Program-made: the position numbers and the translations under genes
The notes under the pieces: model-generated
Told to the model about the DNA's origin: nothing
Databases searched by the model: none
The model's input: the letters and a program-made list of their open reading frames with translations, nothing else
Part shown: piece after piece, positions 44,021 through 52,081 of the stretch
How the letters are laid out: each line of letters starts with the position of its first letter
Numbering within the stretch: the first letter of the stretch is position 1
Source of the DNA: an uncultured Muribaculaceae bacterium
GTDB lineage: Bacteria > Bacteroidota > Bacteroidia > Bacteroidales > Muribaculaceae
Length of the DNA: 64,000 nucleotides
Direction: 5' to 3'
Assembly (NCBI GenBank): GCA_947627615.1
Contig: CANQWS010000004.1
Coordinates: 1-64,000, forward strand

Positions 44021-44872
44021 TTATTCTGCAGCGGGAGCTTCAGCGGCAGTCTCTGCTTCGGCAACGGGAGCTTCGGCGGCGTCTTCGGCTTTAGTCTCGT
44101 CAGCGGCCTTGCGGCTCACGCGGCGACGTTCGCGGCGGGGTGCGGCTTCGGCAGCTTCGGCGTCCTTGTTGTCAACCTTCTCGATCTTGCGTTCTTCGAG
44201 ACCTTCGCTCATGGCGCTGCAAACGGTGTCGAGGATGAGCTCGATTGACTTGGATGCGTCGTCGTTAGCGGGGATTACGAAGTCAACGTTGTTGGGATCG
44301 GAGTTGGTGTCGACGATACCGAACACGGGGATTCCGAGGCGGTTGGCCTCAGCTACGGCAATGCGCTCTTTGAGCACGTCAACCACAAAGATAGCGGAGG
44401 GCAGACGGTTGAGGTCAGCGATTGAACCGAGAGTTTTCTCGAGTTTTGCACGCTGGCGTGTGATCTGGAGTTTCTCACGCTTGGAGAGATTGTCGAAAGT
44501 TCCGTCCTTCGACATTTTGTCAATGGCGGTCATCTTCTTCACAGCCTTGCGGATGGTGGGGAAGTTGGTGAGCATACCGCCGGGCCAGCGTTCAATCACG
44601 TAAGGCATGTTGACGCTTTTGGCCTTGTCTTCGATAACTTGTTTGGCCTGTTTTTTGGTTGCAACGAAAAGCACTTTCTTGCCTGATTTGGCAATGCTTT
44701 TCAGAGCGGCAGCTGCCTCGTCGAGCTTGGCGGCTGTCTTGTAGAGATCTATAATGTGGATACCGTTGCGCTCCATAAAGATATAAGGAGCCATTGCAGG
44801 ATTCCATTTTCTTTTAAGGTGACCGAAATGGCAACCTGCTTCGAGTAACTGGTCAAATGTGGGTGTTGACAT
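44021..44872 (-). CDS. rpsB: 30S ribosomal protein S2
   Basis: A 283-residue S2. Family blocks are LLEAGCHFGHLKRKWNPAMAPYIF at the start, RWPGGMLTNFPTIRKAVKKM and GIPVFGIVDTNSDPNNVDFVIPANDDA. After about residue 228 the protein has a low-complexity Ala/Glu/Arg tail (AEAAPRRERRRVSRKAAD and on) not in E. coli S2, a common feature of Bacteroidetes S2. It sits upstream of tsf and 148 bases after rpsI. Confidence 0.97.
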   Translation of the reverse strand: MSTPTFDQLLEAGCHFGHLKRKWNPAMAPYIFMERNGIHIIDLYKTAAKLDEAAAALKSIAKSGKKVLFVATKKQAKQVIEDKAKSVNMPYVIERWPGGMLTNFPTIRKAVKKMTAIDKMSKDGTFDNLSKREKLQITRQRAKLEKTLGSIADLNRLPSAIFVVDVLKERIAVAEANRLGIPVFGIVDTNSDPNNVDFVIPANDDASKSIELILDTVCSAMSEGLEERKIEKVDNKDAEAAEAAPRRERRRVSRKAADETKAEDAAEAPVAEAETAAEAPAAE

Positions 44873-45020
44873 TTTTGTTCTGATGTTGTTTACGTTCTGT
44901 TGTTTTTACAATCCCTCCGGTAGGGAACGTGTCCATCCGCGGGATTTAGATACTAAACACTTGGGCTGTCACGCGGCGGAATAGCAATCCGTCATGCCGC
45001 ATTGACTGAAAGAAAAGCGA
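44873..45020 (-). promoter_or_regulatory. rpsI-rpsB intergenic leader with hairpins
   Basis: Between rpsI and rpsB the minus strand can fold at 45006-44968 (GTCA/TGAC, GCGGC/GCCGC and GGA/TCC pairing in one irregular stem) and at 44926-44912 (TCCCT-ACCGG-AGGGA). The latter lies 39 bases before the rpsB ATG. They may be a terminator-attenuator or an S2 autoregulatory leader. No clear TAnnTTTG box is seen. Confidence 0.4.
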
Positions 45021-45407
45021 TTAACGCTTTGAGAACTGGAAGCGCTTGCGGGCTTTGGGCTGACCGGGTTTCTTGCGCTCTACGGCACGAGGGTCGCGGG
45101 TCATGAAGCCATGTGCGCGGAGTGTAGCCTTGTCGTCGGGGTTGATTTTGACAAGCGCGCGGGCTATGGCGAGACGCAGGGCTTCTGCCTGGCCTTTGTA
45201 GCCACCACCGTCGAGATTGACCTTGATGTCATATTTCTCGGTGCTGTCAAGTACGCTCAGAGGCTGCTTAACAATGAACTGAAGTATTGAAGAGGGGAAG
45301 TAAACTTCCAGAGGGCGTTTGTTGATGGTGATTGTACCGTTGCCCTCGCTGACTATTACGCGTGCCACGGCGGCCTTGCGGCGGCCTACTGCATTGACTT
45401 TTTCCAT
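45021..45407 (-). CDS. rpsI: 30S ribosomal protein S9
   Basis: A 128-residue S9. The start VNAVGRRKAAVARVIV and the C-terminal GQPKARKRFQFSKR, whose Lys/Arg tail reaches the decoding-site tRNA, are typical. DGGGYKGQAEALRLAIARAL lies in the middle. It starts 8 bases after rplM stops, in the universal L13-S9 operon. Confidence 0.98.
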   Translation of the reverse strand: MEKVNAVGRRKAAVARVIVSEGNGTITINKRPLEVYFPSSILQFIVKQPLSVLDSTEKYDIKVNLDGGGYKGQAEALRLAIARALVKINPDDKATLRAHGFMTRDPRAVERKKPGQPKARKRFQFSKR

Positions 45408-45415
45408 GCTTCAGC

Positions 45416-45895
45416 TTATTTTATCTTGTTAATGTCAATTACTTTGGGGTTCTGGGCTTCATGGGGATGAGCCGGACCATTGTAAACGTGCATGTTCTCA
45501 ATCAGGCGACGTCCCAGACGGTTCTTGGGAAGCATACCTTTCATCACTTTGATGTAAAGGGGGTTGTAGCCCGGTTTGAGGTGCTTGTTGAATGATTTCT
45601 TCAGCAGGACTTCAGGTGATAAAGAACGCTGACCGCCGGGATAACCGGAGAAAGTAAGGTATTCGCGGTCTGTCATCTTTTTGCCGGTGAGCACGCACTT
45701 CTCGGCGTTGATGATGATGACGTTGTCACCGCACTCTACGTTGGGTGAATAGCTGGGTTTGTGCTTGCCGCGCAAAATTTTGGCAACTTTGGCGCAAAGA
45801 CGACCCAGGACCTGATCGGTGGCATCAATCACGAGCCACTCTTTTTCAACGCTTGCTGCGTTAGGTGATTGGGTTTTGTAGCTTAAAGTATCCAC
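45416..45895 (-). CDS. rplM: 50S ribosomal protein L13
   Basis: A 159-residue L13. The core VIDATDQVLGRLCAKVAKILRGKHK, NVECGDNVIIINAEK and GMLPKNRLGRR blocks are conserved. The N-terminal MDTLSYKTQSPNAASVEKEW stretch is the usual Bacteroidetes form. It leads rpsI and has a structured leader upstream. Confidence 0.98.
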   Translation of the reverse strand: MDTLSYKTQSPNAASVEKEWLVIDATDQVLGRLCAKVAKILRGKHKPSYSPNVECGDNVIIINAEKCVLTGKKMTDREYLTFSGYPGGQRSLSPEVLLKKSFNKHLKPGYNPLYIKVMKGMLPKNRLGRRLIENMHVYNGPAHPHEAQNPKVIDINKIK

Positions 45896-45999
45896 TTTTA
45901 ATAGTTTGGTTAATAATGAATTAATTTTGACTTTCGCCGTAAGAATGCCCGGCCAAAAGCATTCTGGCGGCTCCGGTCGATTAGGATTTGTATATAATC
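45896..45999 (-). promoter_or_regulatory. Structured 5' leader of rplM-rpsI (likely L13 autoregulatory leader)
   Basis: Downstream of the -7 box the minus strand has a hairpin: AGAATGC (45942-45948) pairs with GCATTCT (45959-45965), and CGCC (45935-45938) pairs with GGCG (45966-45969) across a 3-base bulge. A family of L13 leader RNAs is known from Bacteroidia, and the position and size (about 100 bases) fit, but I cannot check the covariance model here. Confidence 0.55.
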
Positions 46000-46005
46000 G
46001 GACTG

Positions 46006-46013
46006 CAAAGGTA
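46006..46013 (-). promoter_or_regulatory. Probable -7 box for rplM-rpsI
   Basis: The minus strand reads TACCTTTG, matching TAnnTTTG, about 110 bases before the rplM start. No exact -33 box at 19-20 bases. Confidence 0.6.
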
Positions 46014-46034
46014 GTGATTTTTAGCGAGATTACC

Positions 46035-46064
46035 TTGAAATTCGGGTGAATTTTACTAATTTTG
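46035..46064 (+). promoter_or_regulatory. Promoter of the GH32 gene (TTG-N19-TAATTTTG)
   Basis: TTG at 46035-46037 (in CTTG), a 19-base spacer and TAATTTTG at 46057-46064. It faces away from the rplM -7 box, and the two lie within 60 bases. The leader to the ATG at 46185 is about 115 bases. Confidence 0.62.
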
Positions 46065-46184
46065 TTTCAGAAAACGCATGCCCTGGAGCGCGGCCGGCGG
46101 TCCGGCGGCTGTCAGGGGCGCTTCGCATGCGAAATAACCGACATTCAATAATCCGGTACAGTACCACAGTTCATCACTTCAGCA

Positions 46185-47831
46185 ATGAAAGTAACACAAA
46201 TTGCGGCAGCGCTGATAGGCCTGTCCGTTGTGGCGGGTGCCACAGCTGCCGAACGCAAGATTAAAGTAACCGACCGTTATCTTGTGGTTCCGGTTTCGCA
46301 TAAGTTTGACCGCGTGGATGTACGCATGATGATTCCCGGACAGGAATATATGCCTCTGAAAGTGCGTCTGCCAGCCGACGGCAAAGCCGAATATTACGCC
46401 TTCCGCGACATGGAGCAAATTAAAGGAAAGACCATAACGCTGGTCTATCCCGACGGAAATCTCGGCGGCGAGGCCATAACCACCATGCCCGAGATTCCGC
46501 AGTCGGACAATATCTATAAAGAGCCGAACCGTCCCCAGTATCATTTCACTACGCGTTGCGGGTGGATAAACGACCCGAACGGCCTGATATACCACGATGG
46601 AGAATATCATCTTTTCTACCAGCACAATCCCTACGAACGTGACTGGGAGAACATGACATGGGGGCATGCCGTAAGTCCTGACCTGCTGCACTGGACGGAA
46701 CTGCCCACCGCGATTCATCCTGATAGCCTCGGCACCATTTTCTCCGGCTCCACGGTGATTGACCGGGATAACAGCTCGGGCTTCGGGTCAAAAAAGAATC
46801 CGGCCATGGTGGCGTTCTACACCATAGATTCGCCTGCAAAACAGACTCAGGCAATGGCCTACAGCCTTGACCGCGGGCGGACATTCAAAAAATATCAGGG
46901 AAATCCCATTATCGATACCCACGAGAAATGGCAGTCTCATGACACGCGTGACCCCAAGGTGTTCCGTTACGGCGACCACTGGGTCATGGCGGTCAACGAG
47001 AGAGACGGGCATTCAATATACACCTCCGAAAATCTCCGTGACTGGACCTTCCGCTCCCACACCACCGGTTTCTGGGAGTGTCCGGAGCTGTTCGAGCTTG
47101 CGGTCGACGGTAACCCCGACAAAACCAAGTGGGTCATGTACGGGGCGTCAGGCACATATATGCTCGGCGATTTCGACGGGTATGAATTCAAGTCCTCAAG
47201 CGGCAAGCACCGTTACACCGGCGGAAGCATCTATGCCGCCCAGACCTTCAACAACATTCCGGCAAGCGATGGCCGCCGCATACAGATAGGGTGGGGGCGC
47301 ATATCGCATCCGGGAATGAATTTCAACGGAATGATGCTCCTTCCCACGGAACTTTCGCTCCGGACCACAAAGGACGGCATCCGCCTCATCAGCAATCCGG
47401 TCAGGGAGGTGGAGTCACTGTGTACTTCCATCGGAAAATGGAGCAATCTTTCTCAGGAAGAGGCCAACAACGTAATGCGCCCTTACTCTGACCGCGACCG
47501 TCTCCGGATCAAGGCGACACTGATGCTGTCACACGCCACCGATGCGTCACTGAGCCTTGACGGACAGCGGATAGTGGACTACGATATGAACAACACCACT
47601 CTCAACGGCTATCACTATTCGCCGCAGGATCCTACATCAATGGAACTCACAGCCGACATTTTTATTGACCGCACTTCGGTTGAGGTGTTCATTGACGGCG
47701 GCCTGTTCTCATATTCGTTCGGACGCGATTTCGCTGGCCGCAGGGGGCAGCCGTTTGAATTTCGCGGCAACCGTCTGACGGTCACGTCCCTTGAGCTGAT
47801 GGACGTGGCCTCGGTGTGGGACCGGCAGTAG
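46185..47831 (+). CDS. GH32 glycoside hydrolase (fructan-active), exported
   Basis: A 548-residue glycosidase with a signal peptide (1-22, ending GATAAE). Residues about 24-110 are an N-terminal beta domain often seen in Bacteroidales GH32 proteins. The five-blade propeller carries the nucleophile D130 in WINDPNG, the transition-state Asp D256 in RDP and the acid/base E298 in WECPE. The beta-sandwich C-terminus starts near 410. Such enzymes are inulinases, levanases or sucrose-type hydrolases; specificity is unknown. No susC/susD pair or fructokinase operon adjoins it. The ROK kinase at 12 kb is far away. It converges on the ABC operon with 5 bases between stops. Confidence 0.92.
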   Translation: MKVTQIAAALIGLSVVAGATAAERKIKVTDRYLVVPVSHKFDRVDVRMMIPGQEYMPLKVRLPADGKAEYYAFRDMEQIKGKTITLVYPDGNLGGEAITTMPEIPQSDNIYKEPNRPQYHFTTRCGWINDPNGLIYHDGEYHLFYQHNPYERDWENMTWGHAVSPDLLHWTELPTAIHPDSLGTIFSGSTVIDRDNSSGFGSKKNPAMVAFYTIDSPAKQTQAMAYSLDRGRTFKKYQGNPIIDTHEKWQSHDTRDPKVFRYGDHWVMAVNERDGHSIYTSENLRDWTFRSHTTGFWECPELFELAVDGNPDKTKWVMYGASGTYMLGDFDGYEFKSSSGKHRYTGGSIYAAQTFNNIPASDGRRIQIGWGRISHPGMNFNGMMLLPTELSLRTTKDGIRLISNPVREVESLCTSIGKWSNLSQEEANNVMRPYSDRDRLRIKATLMLSHATDASLSLDGQRIVDYDMNNTTLNGYHYSPQDPTSMELTADIFIDRTSVEVFIDGGLFSYSFGRDFAGRRGQPFEFRGNRLTVTSLELMDVASVWDRQ

Positions 47832-47836
47832 AGCGA

Positions 47837-48625
47837 TTATTCCTTGAGTCTGTAGTCTCCGGCCGGAGTGTCGAACACGATGTTGCGGCCGGTGAAAAGA
47901 CGGTCCATGGCGCCCGATGCTATGACTTCGGCAACCGGACCTGACATCATTTCGCCTCCGGGCAATATGAGCCACAGATCGGTGGCTACGGCAAGGGCGT
48001 TGGCTATGTCATGTGTGGAAAGCACAATGGCCATCTCTTTTTCCACGGCCATGCGCCGTATCAGGGCCATCACCTCGAGGCGGGAGGCCACATCGAGAAA
48101 CGATGTTGGCTCGTCGAGCAGCATAAGCGGAGTCTGCTGGGCCAGAGCGCGGGCTATCATAACTTTCTGGCGTTCGCCGTCGGAAAGCGTGCCCAGATAC
48201 CTGTGAATCAGATGGAGCATGCCCACGGCCTCAAGCGAATCCTCCACGATGCGCCGGTCTGTTCTGTCGAGCCGTCCGAAAAATCCGGTGTAGGGCTGAC
48301 GCCCGAGTGAAACGGTCTCGCCAACCGTCAGGGCGCCTGCGTGGGAGCGCTCGGTATAGACCACGCTGATAAGGCGTGACAGTCTGTCGGCCGGAAGATG
48401 CTGCAGGTCCATGCCTCCGATTGTCACCGTCCCTTCAAGCGGCTTCTGCTGTCCGGCCACAGTGCGCAGCAGAGTGCTTTTCCCGGCACCGTTCGGGCCG
48501 AGCAGACAAGCCACGGAACCGGGACTCAATGACAGACTGACATCGGTCACAACGGCGGTCTCTTTCCCGCCGTTGCGGTACCCGGCGGAAAGTCCGAACG
48601 TCTGTAATATCGGAGATGCTGTCAT
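47837..48625 (-). CDS. ABC transporter ATPase of the FecE/BtuD type
   Basis: A 262-residue ATPase. The start at 48625 overlaps the permease stop (ATGA); a longer frame to 48652 lies inside that gene. Walker A is GPNGAGKST, the signature LSDGERQK, Walker B LMLLDEPTSFLD and the H-loop LSTHDIANAL. It belongs with the BtuCD/FecCD type II importers for iron chelates, heme or cobalamin. No periplasmic binding protein or TonB receptor is next to it. Confidence 0.9.
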   Translation of the reverse strand: MTASPILQTFGLSAGYRNGGKETAVVTDVSLSLSPGSVACLLGPNGAGKSTLLRTVAGQQKPLEGTVTIGGMDLQHLPADRLSRLISVVYTERSHAGALTVGETVSLGRQPYTGFFGRLDRTDRRIVEDSLEAVGMLHLIHRYLGTLSDGERQKVMIARALAQQTPLMLLDEPTSFLDVASRLEVMALIRRMAVEKEMAIVLSTHDIANALAVATDLWLILPGGEMMSGPVAEVIASGAMDRLFTGRNIVFDTPAGDYRLKE

Positions 48626-49674
48626 GAGAAATAAAGAAGTTTTTTTCGGCAAACTATTATGTAGGTGATAACCGGGACTCCGATTATAGGGGTGATGGCA
48701 TTGACCGGAATCATCCCTGACGACGGCATGGCGGAGATGAACGCGCAGAGCAGACCGGTCATGGCTCCGGCAAGAGCGGTGGCCGGAAGCAGGACGGAGT
48801 GGTTGGACGTGCGCAGGGTTATGCGCGCTATGTGCGGGACTATGAGGCCGATGAATCCTATGGGGCCGCAGAACGCTGTGGCCGAGGCCGTGAGCGCTCC
48901 GGAGACAATCATGAGGTTGCGGCGCGTGGCCGATATGCTGATGCCGAGACTCCCGGCGTAGCGGGCACCGAGAAGCAGGGCGTTGAGCGGTTTTATCAGA
49001 AGGAAGGAGACGAATATGACAGGCAGCGTTACGGCGCAGAACGCCAGAGTGCGGTCAAGCGACGAACCGGAGAAGTTGCCAAGACCCCATATCACGTAGG
49101 AATGCACGCCCTCCTGAGTGGAGAAGAAGTTCAGCATGGCAATGGCCGACGATGCGAAATAACCTATGAGAATACCTATGATAAGGACCATCATGCCCGA
49201 CCGCACCACGCGCGAGAACGCGAGCAGCAGCCCGAGCACCGCGGCCGCGCCGGCGATGGCTCCGGCCAGAGAGCTTCCGTAGGTGCTCCATCCCGAGCCG
49301 ATGCTTCCTCCGAATGCAAGCATCACTATGGCCACTCCGAGTGACGAGCCGGTGGAAATGCCCAGAATGGAGGGTCCGGCGAGAGGATTGTCGAAACATG
49401 TCTGGAGAAGCAGGCCGGCAACCGACAGGGCGGCTCCCGCCACAAGTGCGGTTAGCGTCATGGGCAGACGTGTCTGCAACACTATCACGCGCCACACCTC
49501 GCGCTCCACCTCGCCTCCCGTCAGGCATCGCGCTATCTGGTCAAGCGGAATGTCAACCGAGCCGGTAACCAGGCATCCGGCAGCCAGAATCAGCGATATG
49601 ACAGCCATGCCCCACGACACTATCAGCGTCCTGCGGCGGGAATTGCCGGAAGTCATGGATGTCTGTCCGGTCAT
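48622..49674 (-). CDS. FecCD-family ABC permease
   Basis: A 350-residue permease with about ten membrane segments, from the ATG at 49674 that overlaps the SemiSWEET stop (ATGA). The family regions GPSILGISTGSSLGVA and FCGPIGFIGLIVPHIAR are present; the second is the cytoplasmic coupling loop. It pairs with the downstream ATPase. The imported ligand is likely an iron chelate, heme or cobalamin, but the binding protein that would decide this is absent from the window. Confidence 0.92.
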   Translation of the reverse strand: MTGQTSMTSGNSRRRTLIVSWGMAVISLILAAGCLVTGSVDIPLDQIARCLTGGEVEREVWRVIVLQTRLPMTLTALVAGAALSVAGLLLQTCFDNPLAGPSILGISTGSSLGVAIVMLAFGGSIGSGWSTYGSSLAGAIAGAAAVLGLLLAFSRVVRSGMMVLIIGILIGYFASSAIAMLNFFSTQEGVHSYVIWGLGNFSGSSLDRTLAFCAVTLPVIFVSFLLIKPLNALLLGARYAGSLGISISATRRNLMIVSGALTASATAFCGPIGFIGLIVPHIARITLRTSNHSVLLPATALAGAMTGLLCAFISAMPSSGMIPVNAITPIIGVPVITYIIVCRKKLLYFS

Positions 49675-49955
49675 TTCTTCCTCTTTTTGATAATGTCGTT
49701 GTTGATTTTTATGCATGTCACTATTATGCTGCACGCCGAGGTTATGAGGTTGGTAATAACCAGCGGAAGATTGTCGGTGAGCAATCCCTGGATCATGAAC
49801 AGTATGCCACCGAGTCCCATCAGAAGGAATGTTGGCATGGCTATGGAATCGGTTTCGCGGGTGCGTATGGTGTGTATGGCCTGGGGAAGATACCCCAGAA
49901 CCATTGCTATTGCGGCTCCGTAGCCCACAATGTCTGTTATGACGGTCGGTTCCAT
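49671..49955 (-). CDS. SemiSWEET-like PQ-loop membrane protein
   Basis: A 94-residue protein with three membrane helices, starting at 49955; the open frame goes to 50105 but crosses the promoter. The PQ motif is in VLGYLPQAIHTIRTR. SemiSWEETs are sugar uniporters that act as dimers. It is the first gene of a transcript with a FecCD permease and ATPase, joined to the permease by an ATGA overlap, which is an unusual partner. Confidence 0.86.
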   Translation of the reverse strand: MEPTVITDIVGYGAAIAMVLGYLPQAIHTIRTRETDSIAMPTFLLMGLGGILFMIQGLLTDNLPLVITNLITSACSIIVTCIKINNDIIKKRKK

Positions 49956-49980
49956 GATGCGGTCTTGTTTAATCAGAAGG

Positions 49981-50011
49981 CAAAGATAGCCATACGGAGG
50001 GTAATAACAAA
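49981..50011 (-). promoter_or_regulatory. Promoter of the SemiSWEET-FecCD-ABC operon (TTTG-N19-TATCTTTG)
   Basis: On the minus strand TTTG (50011-50008), a 19-base spacer and TATCTTTG (49988-49981) match both consensus boxes, 25 bases before the SemiSWEET ATG at 49955. This excludes the longer frame as the start. Confidence 0.82.
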
Positions 50012-50074
50012 GAGAACCGCAGGAAAGAATGTTCTGCAAGGTTGCAAAAAACCGGGCTGCGCGGAACTGCTGAT

Positions 50075-50082
50075 TATATTTG
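50075..50082 (+). promoter_or_regulatory. Probable -7 box for the vWA gene
   Basis: TATATTTG at 50075-50082 fits TAnnTTTG, 54 bases before the ATG at 50137. No -33 box at the right distance. Confidence 0.6.
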
Positions 50083-50136
50083 CGGTGTAAAAACAAAACA
50101 GACATTCAATTTCTTTTACTTTAAACTCAAATCATT

Positions 50137-50808
50137 ATGAAAAAGAAAAACGCCGGTAAAAAGAATTTTAAGCCCGAGGTCTACAATCTGATAATTCTTG
50201 ACCGCAGCGGCTCCATGCAGTCCATCAGCAATCAGGCCGTGGCCGGAGTCAACGAAACAATCGGCACCATCCGCGCGGCGGGCCGCTCCACCGGTTCCGC
50301 CCAGCGCTTCACTCTGACGTCGTTCTGCAGCTGCTGCATCAGGGACCATTATGTGGATGTTCCCATCGAAGAAGTGGCTCCGTTCCGCAACGAGGATTTC
50401 AACCCGTGCTGCTGCACTCCGCTCTATGACGCCATAGGGCGCTGCTGCACGGCTCTCCGCAACCGTATCTATGGCCGGAAGGATGTGGCTGTCTCCGTGA
50501 CCATCATAACCGACGGATTCGAGAACGATTCCAAGGAGTGGAATCAGAAATCGGTAAGGACCTTGATAGAAGGCCTTAAGGCCGACGGATGGCTGTTTGC
50601 CTATATCGGCGCCAATCAGGACACGGCGGCCGTGAGCTACGACCTTTCCATCAGCAATCATATATGTTTCGATGCCACGCCCTCCGGCACGGCTTCCATG
50701 TTCAGCCGGCAGAACCGCGCTAGAACCCGCTGGACCCAGAGAATCATGAGTTGCTGCAGCGCATCGGATATGGCCTGCTGCAACGAAGATTATTTTGATG
50801 AGGACTGA
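50137..50808 (+). CDS. Cysteine-rich von Willebrand factor A domain protein
   Basis: A 223-residue protein with no signal peptide, so cytoplasmic. The MIDAS metal site is complete: D22-x-S24-x-S26 in LDRSGSM, T94 in CTPLYDAI and D126 in IITDG. It has 13 cysteines, many in doublets or triplets: C64, C66-67, C91-93, C103-104, C177, C206-207 and C214-215. The C91-93 triplet directly precedes T94. That density could bind a metal or act as a redox switch. It resembles the stand-alone vWA proteins of TerY-like or kinase-linked loci in general plan, but I know no specific function. The next gene has its own promoter and lies on the same strand. Confidence 0.82.
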   Translation: MKKKNAGKKNFKPEVYNLIILDRSGSMQSISNQAVAGVNETIGTIRAAGRSTGSAQRFTLTSFCSCCIRDHYVDVPIEEVAPFRNEDFNPCCCTPLYDAIGRCCTALRNRIYGRKDVAVSVTIITDGFENDSKEWNQKSVRTLIEGLKADGWLFAYIGANQDTAAVSYDLSISNHICFDATPSGTASMFSRQNRARTRWTQRIMSCCSASDMACCNEDYFDED

Positions 50809-50833
50809 TAGGATTTTTCCGGCCGGAATTATG

Positions 50834-50841
50834 TAACTTTG
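50834..50841 (+). promoter_or_regulatory. Probable -7 box for the 384-residue gene
   Basis: TAACTTTG matches the consensus, 24 bases before the ATG at 50866. No -33 TTTG at 19-20 bases upstream. Confidence 0.6.
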
Positions 50842-50865
50842 CGGACGTTGCCACCATAAAGATTC

Positions 50866-52020
50866 ATGTTTATGACAGAACATCACATAGATGCGGAGAT
50901 GGCCGACGCCCGCGGGGTGCGTCCCGGCGAGCTGGTGCTTTTCGAGCCTGTGCGGCCTGAGGTTCTCGGCTTTGTCAAATCCGCGGTTTCACTGCCGGTA
51001 TCCGTGCGCCGGCCGCTCTGCGAAGGGTTGGCCGGTTGCGGCATGGTCATGCGTATCAGTCTTCTCGACATTGACAGTCCCTCGCGCAGCTATGCCGGAG
51101 TTGATTTCAACAGCGTCCCTCTGACTTACGACGCTGTGCGGTTCCTGACGGATGCGGCCGTGCCCGTGGTTGATTCTGTCCCTCCGGCCGGAATTGAATG
51201 GTACGAGCCGCCCGTCTACGGCGTGGCCGAGTGCTGCAGCGCCATGCCGTCACCGCCAGAGTCACCGGCGCCCGAACCGGAACCTGAACCGCCCCGCAAG
51301 AGCTGGCTCTCGCGCCTGAGTTCCAGAATCTCGGAGATGATGGTGTTCGGCGATTCGGACGATGACCTCTGTGACGACGATGAGGGTCCCTGCGCGAGAG
51401 AGGTCGGAATCTGCCCTGACATCCTGCCTGAACCGGAAGCCGCTGTTCCGGAGAGCGATGCGGACCTCGAAGCCGAAAGGCGCGAGTGGGTGGACCGGCT
51501 CACGGCGCTCGTGCTTGATTATGTGACGCGCTTCCACTCCATGCCTCCCCGGGAGCTGATAATGGAGTCACTGCGCGGAAAGCTGTCGCTCGAAAAGCCC
51601 CATCAGCTGAGTGATATAGTGGTCAACGGAGACCTCCGGATCATACTCCCGCAGTACAATGAGCTTGAGCTGAAGATGACGCCGCTTGCCCGCACGGTCT
51701 ACATATTTTTCCTCTGCCATCCCGAGGGCGTGCGTCTGGCCGACATCCCTGACCATGCCGACGAGCTTGCCAGCATCTACTCCATAGTCAAGCCGGGCGC
51801 CGACGAGAAAATCGCCGAGAGCTGCATAGCGGACCTTACGGACCCGTTCGGCGATTCGCTGCAGCAGAAACTGTCGCTCACGCGCAGGGCCGTGCGCCGT
51901 TACATTCTGAATCCCGAGCTTGCCGAATATTATCTGATAAAAGGGGAGCGCGGAGGCCTTTACGGAATAGGTGTACCGGCGGAATCACGTAAACTTCCGG
52001 CCATACTTTCGCGTAACTGA
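50866..52020 (+). CDS. Three-part protein of unknown function next to the vWA gene
   Basis: A 384-residue soluble protein; the ATG at 50872 is an alternative. Part one (1-125) is compact and mixed. Part two (about 126-203) is low complexity: a Pro/Glu stretch (PAPEPEPEPP), a basic bit (RKSWLSRLSSR), then Asp/Glu/Cys-rich DDDLCDDDEGPC. Part three (about 205-375) is a well-packed domain with LTALVLDYVTRFHSMP, LPQYNELELKMTPLARTVYIFFLCHPEGVRLADI and AEYYLIKGERGGLYGI. From memory, the pattern of Pro-Leu then a LYxLFLxHPEG-type helix recurs in unnamed Bacteroidales proteins, but I cannot name the family. Its Pro/Glu linker resembles that of the pseudokinase at 1-962. Function unknown. Confidence 0.7.
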   Translation: MFMTEHHIDAEMADARGVRPGELVLFEPVRPEVLGFVKSAVSLPVSVRRPLCEGLAGCGMVMRISLLDIDSPSRSYAGVDFNSVPLTYDAVRFLTDAAVPVVDSVPPAGIEWYEPPVYGVAECCSAMPSPPESPAPEPEPEPPRKSWLSRLSSRISEMMVFGDSDDDLCDDDEGPCAREVGICPDILPEPEAAVPESDADLEAERREWVDRLTALVLDYVTRFHSMPPRELIMESLRGKLSLEKPHQLSDIVVNGDLRIILPQYNELELKMTPLARTVYIFFLCHPEGVRLADIPDHADELASIYSIVKPGADEKIAESCIADLTDPFGDSLQQKLSLTRRAVRRYILNPELAEYYLIKGERGGLYGIGVPAESRKLPAILSRN

Positions 52021-52081
52021 CGGTGAACAAACCGGGCGCATGCGGATGTTATATATCCGTATCCAACACATAAACAAAGAT

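Noticed and set aside
46185-50011. Polysaccharide utilisation locus around the GH32 gene
   Set aside because: No susC, susD, sensor or sugar-kinase gene adjoins it; the next genes are a FecCD-type importer.
50116-50886. 256-codon open frame on the minus strand
   Set aside because: Antisense to the vWA gene, whose MIDAS residues confirm the plus-strand reading.
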